A program made the position numbers and the translations under genes. The notes beneath the pieces are model-generated. The model was not told where the DNA came from and did not search any database. It worked only from the letters and a program-made list of their open reading frames with translations. Positions 6,530 to 10,861 of a stretch of DNA of 10,861 bases are shown piece after piece; the stretch's first letter is position 1, and each line of letters begins with the position of its first letter. The stretch comes from an uncultured Enterocloster sp. (GTDB lineage: Bacteria; Bacillota; Clostridia; Lachnospirales; Lachnospiraceae), in contig CALWMT010000058.1 of the NCBI GenBank assembly GCA_944382045.1, positions 1-10,861 of the forward strand. The letters are read 5' to 3'.

Positions 6530-6991
6530 CTATATCACGCCTGTTACCCGCAGCACCACATCAGCCACAAGGGCAGAAAATACGAACGTTCCCGTAATGA
6601 CCAGAAGCGTAATGATTACCATCTTCCACCCAAGCTTTGCAAAATCCTTCAGATCCTTGCCCAGAGAAATTCCTGCAAAGGCACCCAGCGCCGTGGCGGG
6701 AGCCATAAACTGTACCTGGGATGTAATCTGCAGCACAGCATCCTTAACCGGAGAGATAGGGCTTGCCAGGAGCAGGCCTGTCATAGATACGTAGAGCATG
6801 GACGGCAGGCTGATGAAGCGGCTCATCCCATGGCTGACCGTCAATCCAAAGAGTGCGATTGCGGAGAGCAGCAGAATTCCTGCGATAGAATCCTTAAGCG
6901 GCATGTGATAGCCGATTATATTTGTAAGTATCATGATCACAGAGACAAGGCAGAGAAGCCCGGCCTGCCGGATACAGTAAGTTCTTATCAT
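6530..6991 (-). CDS. Small hydrophobic membrane protein, likely transporter subunit
   Basis: A 153-residue protein made almost wholly of membrane helices, roughly at residues 9-28, 36-54, 60-78, 92-110 and 120-148. The segment SLGKDLKDFAKLGWKMVIITLL near the end recalls the last helical hairpin of AbrB/YeiH/LysO-like bacterial carriers (pattern G-x-D-L-K-x-x-x-K-L-G-W). I do not recognise a named family for the whole protein. AAGGAGGAG is positioned 5-8 bases before the ATG at 6991. It lies 18 bp after the DUF3100-like gene and 39 bp before the amidohydrolase, so the three are almost certainly one transcript. I infer that it pairs with the DUF3100-like protein to make one carrier. Confidence 0.75.
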   Translation of the reverse strand: MIRTYCIRQAGLLCLVSVIMILTNIIGYHMPLKDSIAGILLLSAIALFGLTVSHGMSRFISLPSMLYVSMTGLLLASPISPVKDAVLQITSQVQFMAPATALGAFAGISLGKDLKDFAKLGWKMVIITLLVITGTFVFSALVADVVLRVTGVI

Positions 6992-7009
6992 ATGTATCTC
7001 CTCCTTCTT

Positions 7010-7819
7010 CTATGCGCGCTTTCCTCTTCTTCCCAGTCTCGGCTCCAGAAACGCATACAGCTTCCTGGTGAGCGGAAGGCCTATAAAGGTTCCCATATAA
7101 ATGCCTGTAACACCCGTCAGCATATCACTGGCTCCGCCCATGATAACAATGTCCTCCGCATACTCCGGATAGACCTGGCCCAGGGTGGCTGCCGCGGCCG
7201 TCATCATCGAACCGCTTCCCACGCCGCTGGCCATTCCCAGTGCCAGAGGATGGAAGATATTTAAGGACGCTACGGCTCCCACTAAGAGAGTGACGAAGAC
7301 AGTGCCGATCACGGAGCCTACAATATACACCGCGAAGGTGCCTCTTGTCTCCGCCGCGTCCGCTCCGTAAATATCTGTGGTCAGCCCCAGATTCGCGTCC
7401 CGGTTGATGGAATAGCAGGCTCCGATGGCCTCCTTTTTTAAGCCCAGCAAAAGCGCCACTGGAAGAGAGACAAGAATTGTCCCCAGATTTCCAAATTCCT
7501 GCAGGATCAGCGCCGGTCCAACCTCAACAATCTTGGCCAGATTTCCGCCTGCTGAGACACCCATCTTCGCCATGAATGGGGCCAAGGCCACCAGAACCAA
7601 TTCTCCTCCAATTTTTGACTCCTCCTTGCTGAACAGCTTCAGCGCATCGGGTCCCAGACATCCCCCAAAAATAACTGCAAAAACCATGGGGAACAGCGTC
7701 AGTGTACCGATTCCTATGTTGATGTTCACAGTACCGATGGTATCGCAGATCACAGCCAGAATAACCGCAATCAGATAAACCTTTCCGTACTTTTTGACCA
7801 CCGCTCTCACCTGCTCCAT
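7010..7819 (-). CDS. DUF3100-like integral membrane protein (putative transporter)
   Basis: A 269-residue membrane protein with about seven hydrophobic segments (near 13-31, 36-56, 72-86, 103-126, 160-184, 192-214, 223-248). Polar patches inside the membrane part include INRDANLGL (138-146) and GVGSGSMMTAAAA (199-211), which are likely substrate or ion contacts. I recognise the pattern as DUF3100, a family without an established function; this is from memory, not a search. The ATG at 7819 is preceded by AAAGGAGG at 7 bases; the 22 codons available upstream contain no comparable signal and include the promoter leader. First gene of the three-gene unit, with the LysR gene directly upstream in the same direction. 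Confidence 0.78.
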   Translation of the reverse strand: MEQVRAVVKKYGKVYLIAVILAVICDTIGTVNINIGIGTLTLFPMVFAVIFGGCLGPDALKLFSKEESKIGGELVLVALAPFMAKMGVSAGGNLAKIVEVGPALILQEFGNLGTILVSLPVALLLGLKKEAIGACYSINRDANLGLTTDIYGADAAETRGTFAVYIVGSVIGTVFVTLLVGAVASLNIFHPLALGMASGVGSGSMMTAAAATLGQVYPEYAEDIVIMGGASDMLTGVTGIYMGTFIGLPLTRKLYAFLEPRLGRRGKRA

Positions 7820-7867
7820 AGAACATCCTCCTTTCCTATCCGGCATTTTTTTCCGGAGCTGGCAGTG

Positions 7868-7880
7868 TTTTGTTACAAAA
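7868..7880. promoter_or_regulatory. Dyad at the predicted start point of the DUF3100 unit
   Basis: TTTTGTTACAAAA is a perfect inverted repeat of 6-base arms around one base. It abuts the -10 box TATGAT (7886-7881, minus strand) and is centred at 7874, exactly where transcription would start. This position would suit a repressor, or an isomerising regulator such as the LysR protein. Function is inferred. Confidence 0.35.
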
Positions 7881-7909
7881 ATCATATCATAGGCCGTCCG
7901 GAATCTGTA
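7881..7909 (-). promoter_or_regulatory. Weak promoter of the DUF3100-amidohydrolase unit
   Basis: Minus strand: -10 TATGAT (7886-7881), a 17-base spacer, and a poor -35 TACAGA (7909-7904, 3 of 6 matches). A strong -10 with a poor -35 fits a promoter that needs an activator; the LysR protein encoded upstream is the obvious candidate. Confidence 0.4.
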
Positions 7910-7914
7910 GATAG

Positions 7915-7943
7915 AAAAAAGCGATGGAAATCCACCGCTTTTT
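7915..7943 (-). terminator. Intrinsic terminator of the LysR gene
   Basis: On the minus strand AAAAAGCGGTGG (7943-7932) pairs over 12 positions, with one G-T wobble, with CCATCGCTTTTT (7927-7916). The loop is ATTT and the run of T continues to 7915. It lies 22 bases after the LysR stop and separates it from the DUF3100 unit; it could also act on the plus strand. Confidence 0.8.
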
Positions 7944-7965
7944 CAGATAGCTCTTTATGCCAATA

Positions 7966-8868
7966 TCACCGCATCTCCAGCTCCTCCATCAATGCGGTCA
8001 GCTGCTCTGCCGCCTCCGGAAGCACATAATTCCCCCGAACAATCCATCCTACCTCCAGCTCTGTGCCATCCTTGATGGGAATGGCCCGTATATCCCCATA
8101 GGCCTTATCCGATGTGTGATATCCGCTCCCGACGGCAAAGCCCTGGCTGCTGCGCATAATGGAATACGCCGCCGCCCGGTCTGATACAGAAACCGTCCTG
8201 CGAATCTGGTAATAAGGAACAATGAGCTCTGTGTAGGTTGGATTTGCGTTAACCACGCGGTCGTAGGTGATAAACGGATAAGCCCCCAGCGCTTCCAGCT
8301 GAATCTCCTGCTGCGAGGCCAGAGGATGTCCCTCCCACAGATATACATGTGCTCTTCGGTAGGCGATGTGATTAAAGATCATCCCCTTTGCGCGCAGCTC
8401 CTGGACCATCTGCCCCTTGCTGGGCTCTGCAAAGAAAATAAACCCCAGATCTGCGAGCCCCTTTTCCACCTGCTCCAGCACCTCCGAGGTCCTGCACTCA
8501 TGGAAGCTCATGTGGTACTCCTCTGCCTCTATCTTTTTCAAAAGTGCTATAAAGGAATCCAGGCCGCAGATGTGATGCTGGGCGGCAATAGACAGACTGG
8601 TGCCTCTGTTTTTCTGCGGGCCATATTTTTCATCCAAATAATAGAGGCGGTTTAAAATGCCCTTAAACTCGATCAGAAGCTCCTTTCCCTCCCCGGTCAG
8701 CGTCACCCCCCGGGAGGTTCTCACAAATGCCTTTACCCCATAGTATTTTTCCACCGCGCTTACCGCCTCAGACACGCTGGACTGGGACGCATATAGTTCC
8801 TTAGCTGCCTCGCTGATGGAGCCTGCTGCTGCCACCGCGGCAAAATAGCGGATCTGCTGAAGCGTCAT
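7966..8868 (-). CDS. LysR-family transcriptional regulator
   Basis: A 300-residue protein of normal LysR length. MTLQQIRYFAAVAAAGSISE begins the DNA-binding domain, and the winged helix-turn-helix spans about 18-60 (AAKELYASQSSVSEAVSAVE, then GVTLTGEG). The effector-binding domain covers about 91-295, with LSIAAQHHICGLD at its first strand. The start is supported by GAGGAAGAG 5-10 bases before the ATG at 8868. Neighbours suggest its targets: the DUF3100-amidohydrolase unit directly downstream on the same strand, and the divergent amino-acid symporter at 9040. It has its own strong promoter and terminator. The inducer is unknown. Confidence 0.93.
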   Translation of the reverse strand: MTLQQIRYFAAVAAAGSISEAAKELYASQSSVSEAVSAVEKYYGVKAFVRTSRGVTLTGEGKELLIEFKGILNRLYYLDEKYGPQKNRGTSLSIAAQHHICGLDSFIALLKKIEAEEYHMSFHECRTSEVLEQVEKGLADLGFIFFAEPSKGQMVQELRAKGMIFNHIAYRRAHVYLWEGHPLASQQEIQLEALGAYPFITYDRVVNANPTYTELIVPYYQIRRTVSVSDRAAAYSIMRSSQGFAVGSGYHTSDKAYGDIRAIPIKDGTELEVGWIVRGNYVLPEAAEQLTALMEELEMR

Positions 8869-8918
8869 CTTGTCTCTTCCTCTTCTCTCTGGTATGCATA
8901 TCCAAATATTCTGCTTGT

Positions 8919-8947
8919 ATTATACCCAACGCAAAGGGTTAATTCAA
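8919..8947 (-). promoter_or_regulatory. Sigma-A promoter of the LysR gene
   Basis: Minus strand: -35 TTGAAT (8947-8942), 17-base spacer, -10 TATAAT (8924-8919). Start point near 8912, giving a leader of about 44 bases. A small dyad TATGCATA (8893-8900) lies in that leader. Confidence 0.75.
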
Positions 8948-9039
8948 GCTTGTCCTTATCACGTTTTCTTTTCCAGGCATAGACAGAGACCGGCAGGAAT
9001 AAGACAGATAGTAAGAGCTTATGCGCAGAGAGGGGCAGA

Positions 9040-10446
9040 TTGAAATTGACGGACGTGTTGGAATGCATTCATGGGATGGTGTGGGGGCCATGGACCCTTG
9101 TGGTTTTTCTGGGAACAGGGATATATTTGAGTATTCGATTCGGTTTTTTTCAGATCAGGGGATTTCCCTTTTGGTGGTCGGCTACGGCAGGAAGCTTGGC
9201 GAAAGCCAGAAGGGCAGAGCAGGGGGGAGTAAGCCAGTTCCAGTCTGTGTGCACCGCTCTGGCGGCAACCGTTGGGACCGGCAATATTGCCGGCGTGGCT
9301 ACGGCTTTGGCTGCCGGCGGGCCAGGTGCCCTGTTCTGGATGTGGATCTCCGCATGTATCGGCATGATTACTGCCTACGGGGAAACCGCGCTGGGAGCCT
9401 GCACCCGCCGGGAGGCTGGGCACGGAAAATACCTGTGCGGCCCGTTTGTCTATATGGAGCAGAGGCTTGGAGCGCGGTGGATGGGGCTTCTCTATGGGTT
9501 TTTGTGCCTGATGTGCTCCTTGGGGATGGGAAGCATGGTCCAGTCCAATGCGGCCCTGGGGACAATGGCCTATGCCTGGCACATTCCCCTGCTTCCTGGA
9601 GGAATCGTATTTACAGCTCTTCTGGGGGCTGTAATTCTGGGAGGCATCCGAAGGATTGGAAGTGCTGCGGAGAAAATAATGCCGGCAGTGTCGGGAATCT
9701 ATATTTTTTTCTGTCTTCTTGTACTGGCCATATCCTTTGAGAGGATTCCCGGAGTGCTGTGCGCTGTGTTTGCCTCTGCCTTTGAGCCAGCCTCCGCAGC
9801 AGGGGGCGCCGGAGGCTATCTGCTCAGCCGAAGCCTGCGCTATGGCGTCTCGCGGGGAGTCTTTTCCAATGAGGCGGGTTTGGGAACCCTGGCCATTCTT
9901 CACGGAGCGGCAGACCGAGCGGATCCCCGGCAGCAGGGAATGTGGGCAATGTTCGAGGTTTTTTTTGACACAGTGGTGCTCTGTACCCTGACGGGACTCG
10001 TGATACTATGCGCAGCGGGAACAAAGCTGGGGGAAAGCCCATACCAGGGTGCAGCCCTGGCAGCCTGGTCCTTCCAGAGCTGCCTGGGGCCTGCAGGAGG
10101 AGAGCTGGTCAGCGCTTCCGTAGTCGTATTTGCCTTTGCTACGATTATGGCCTGGTATTATATGGGAAAGCAGGCTGCCTGCTATCTTTCAGGGGGGCTC
10201 AGCAGAGGGGCCAGCGGGAAGAGATCGCTGTTTGAGGATACTATTTATCCAATTTTGTTTCTGGGCGCTGTATTTGCGGGCAGTCAGGCGCAGCTGGACC
10301 TGGTGTGGCTGCTGTCGGACATATGGAACGGGCTTATGGCATTTCCGAATCTGACGGCGCTCCTGTTTCTTGCCGGGGAGATTGAGCTCCCAGATTGGAG
10401 GGGAAAGGCCAGAGTGCGGGGCATCCGAACAGAGGAAGACGAATAG
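9040..10446 (+). CDS. AGCS-family sodium:alanine/glycine symporter
   Basis: A 468-residue inner-membrane carrier, typical length, with about ten or more hydrophobic segments. It imports alanine or glycine, or related D-amino acids, using a Na+ or H+ gradient. Family signatures are GTGNIAGVATALAAGGPGA (79-97) and RGVFSNEAGLGT (272-283), plus ESPYQG and the late FAFATIMAWYYMGKQA region. The start is a TTG at 9040, with AGGGG at 4 bases upstream; a second TTG at 9046 would be 10 bases from it and is equally possible. The frame is closed by a TAG at 8980 and holds no ATG upstream, so a non-ATG start is certain. I see no convincing sigma-A promoter in the 171 bp shared with the divergent LysR gene. 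Confidence 0.93.
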   Translation: MKLTDVLECIHGMVWGPWTLVVFLGTGIYLSIRFGFFQIRGFPFWWSATAGSLAKARRAEQGGVSQFQSVCTALAATVGTGNIAGVATALAAGGPGALFWMWISACIGMITAYGETALGACTRREAGHGKYLCGPFVYMEQRLGARWMGLLYGFLCLMCSLGMGSMVQSNAALGTMAYAWHIPLLPGGIVFTALLGAVILGGIRRIGSAAEKIMPAVSGIYIFFCLLVLAISFERIPGVLCAVFASAFEPASAAGGAGGYLLSRSLRYGVSRGVFSNEAGLGTLAILHGAADRADPRQQGMWAMFEVFFDTVVLCTLTGLVILCAAGTKLGESPYQGAALAAWSFQSCLGPAGGELVSASVVVFAFATIMAWYYMGKQAACYLSGGLSRGASGKRSLFEDTIYPILFLGAVFAGSQAQLDLVWLLSDIWNGLMAFPNLTALLFLAGEIELPDWRGKARVRGIRTEEDE

Positions 10447-10452
10447 CAAACA

Positions 10453-10484
10453 AAAAACGCATCACCGGCGAGTGATACGTTTTT
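10453..10484 (+). terminator. Intrinsic terminator of the AGCS symporter gene
   Basis: AAAAACGCATCAC (10453-10465) and GTGATACGTTTTT (10472-10484) pair over 13 positions with one C-A mismatch. The loop is CGGCGA and the stem ends in a T run. It begins 7 bases after the stop codon. Confidence 0.85.
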
Positions 10485-10508
10485 ATAAAAGTATTTTAAA
10501 AGGGAGGA

Positions 10509-10532
10509 GAGCTGATAATTTCTTATCAGCTC
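10509..10532. repeat. Perfect 10-bp inverted repeat (hairpin) in the spacer
   Basis: GAGCTGATAA, loop TTTC, TTATCAGCTC. It has no T run on the plus strand and only a short, mixed one (CTCCTCCCTTTT) on the minus strand, so it is a poor intrinsic terminator. It lies 25 bases beyond the symporter terminator. It may protect a 3' end or bind a protein; this is not shown. Confidence 0.6.
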
Positions 10533-10552
10533 GAGTATTATGAAAAAAATCT

Positions 10553-10566
10553 TGTAAGCGTTATCG
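10553..10566. promoter_or_regulatory. CcpA cre-like site
   Basis: TGTAAGCGTTATCG matches the Bacillus cre consensus TGWAARCGYTWWCA at 13 of 14 positions (last base G for A). It lies about 190 bases before the predicted start point of the phospholipase-like gene and 107 bases after the symporter stop, so its target is unclear. Chance occurrence cannot be excluded. Confidence 0.35.
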
Positions 10567-10742
10567 GCTTAGAAGCTGTTCAACTTCTATGGTTATAGTA
10601 TATTGGGTAAACATGAAGAAAAAATGTTGTTTATGTAAAAGGTTTTTGAATGAATTGTAAACGAATTGTGAATGAAGCGGGCGGAAAAAGAAAACGATGC
10701 CTGCATGCACATTTCTTCGCAATAGCAATTCTGGTGAAATTG

Positions 10743-10751
10743 TGCTATACT
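10743..10751 (+). promoter_or_regulatory. Extended -10 promoter of the phospholipase-like gene
   Basis: TGC followed by TATACT forms an extended -10. No good -35 is found 16-18 bases upstream. Start point near 10758, leader about 41 bases. Confidence 0.5.
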
Positions 10752-10798
10752 CTAGGCATAGGCAATATCCAGCACAATATAGAAAAGAGGTCTGCCGA

Positions 10799-10861
10799 TG
10801 CCCGGCTTTACTACACATTATATATTAGGCATGAAGGCGTACAATGACATGCCGCAGAACA
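10799..10861 (+). CDS. Zinc-dependent phospholipase C family protein, 5' end
   Basis: Only the first 21 codons lie in the window, beginning MPGFTTHYILGMKAYNDMPQ. AAGAGG stands 7 bases before the ATG and an extended -10 promoter is located upstream, so this is a real start. The MPGFTTHY opening with an aromatic/Gly-rich continuation is what I remember from clostridial members of the zinc-dependent phospholipase C/S1-P1 nuclease-like family, where the early His would belong to the metal site. With so little sequence the function is a best guess; the existence of a gene is much surer than its name. Confidence 0.6.

Larger units (their letters stand above)
10447..10798. other. AT-rich intergenic spacer of 352 bp
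   Basis: No convincing gene in either strand. It holds, in order, the symporter terminator (10453-10484), a perfect hairpin (10509-10532), a cre-like site (10553-10566), a small 6-bp inverted repeat (TAGAAG/CTTCTA near 10570-10590), a tandem direct repeat (10648-10676) and the promoter of the next gene (10743-10751). The stretch between 10590 and 10648 shows nothing I can name. Confidence 0.6.

Noticed and set aside
6992..7009. Possibility that the DUF3100-like gene and the small membrane gene are one gene broken by a frameshift
   Set aside because: An 18-bp gap with a strong AAGGAGG ribosome site and a proper ATG separates them, and the first protein ends in a basic tail typical of a true C-terminus.
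7839..7858. CCGG-flanked weak hairpin in the leader of the DUF3100 unit as a riboswitch or attenuator
   Set aside because: Only a 5-bp stem with a 9-base A-rich loop; no alternative structure or conserved aptamer can be seen.
9019..9903. Long minus-strand open frame (294 codons) opposite the symporter
   Set aside because: It lies antisense to a clear AGCS gene, has Pro/Ser/Gly/His-rich composition with no family motif, and no ribosome site; it is a by-product of the GC-rich coding strand.
10540..10557. Five-codon frame ATGAAAAAAATCTTGTAA as a leader peptide
   Set aside because: Its nearest purine-rich site is about 30 bases upstream with a hairpin in between, and there is no regulated gene close behind.
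10613..10660. Tiny peptide frame with a CCxC motif (15 codons, ATG at 10613)
   Set aside because: No ribosome binding site in front of it and nothing else supports translation; Cys codons arise easily in TGT-rich sequence.
10561..10818. Minus-strand open frame of 85 codons in the right spacer
   Set aside because: Low-complexity AT-driven composition, weak start signal, and it overlaps the promoter and start of the phospholipase-like gene.
1..10861. Mobile elements, CRISPR arrays, tRNA or rRNA genes
   Set aside because: No transposase or integrase coding, no regularly spaced repeats and no tRNA-like cloverleaf or rRNA motif was noticed on either strand.

Overview
The window looks like a chromosome segment of an anaerobic, spore-forming Firmicute, most likely of the Lachnospiraceae (Clostridia). 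This is inferred from the sporulation gene spoIIR, the MEP-pathway gene ispE followed by a GntR regulator, AGGAGG-type ribosome binding sites, use of TTG as a start codon, and AT-rich spacers between GC-richer genes. I see no plasmid, phage, insertion sequence, tRNA, rRNA or CRISPR feature. It reads as ordinary chromosome with one small transport/catabolism module.

Left part (1-3001). The 3' end of spoIIR enters on the plus strand and meets a minus-strand operon tail to tail: ispE followed by a GntR/FCD regulator. The operon has a sigma-A promoter whose -10 lies inside a perfect 14-bp palindrome, a good candidate for the regulator's own operator. Upstream of it, and separated by a strong terminator, is a YesL-family membrane protein.

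Middle (3002-5123). A single-pass membrane protein of unknown function is divergent from yesL and has its own extended -10 promoter. It runs 62 bp into the 3' end of a GNAT acetyltransferase on the other strand. The acetyltransferase is translationally coupled (ATGA overlap) to an upstream cyclophilin, which has a near-consensus promoter.

Right-centre (5153-8868, minus strand). A LysR regulator is followed by a terminator and then by three tightly spaced genes: a DUF3100-like membrane protein, a small hydrophobic membrane protein and an amidohydrolase of the MTA/SAH-deaminase type. Together they look like a two-piece transporter plus a cytoplasmic metal-dependent hydrolase, under a weak promoter with a dyad centred on its predicted start point. 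This is the least described unit in the window.

Right end (9040-10861, plus strand). An AGCS-family sodium:alanine/glycine symporter is divergent from the LysR gene and ends in a good terminator. It is followed by about 350 bp of AT-rich spacer containing a perfect hairpin, a CcpA cre-like site and a tandem direct repeat. The window closes with the first codons of a probable zinc-dependent phospholipase C family protein.
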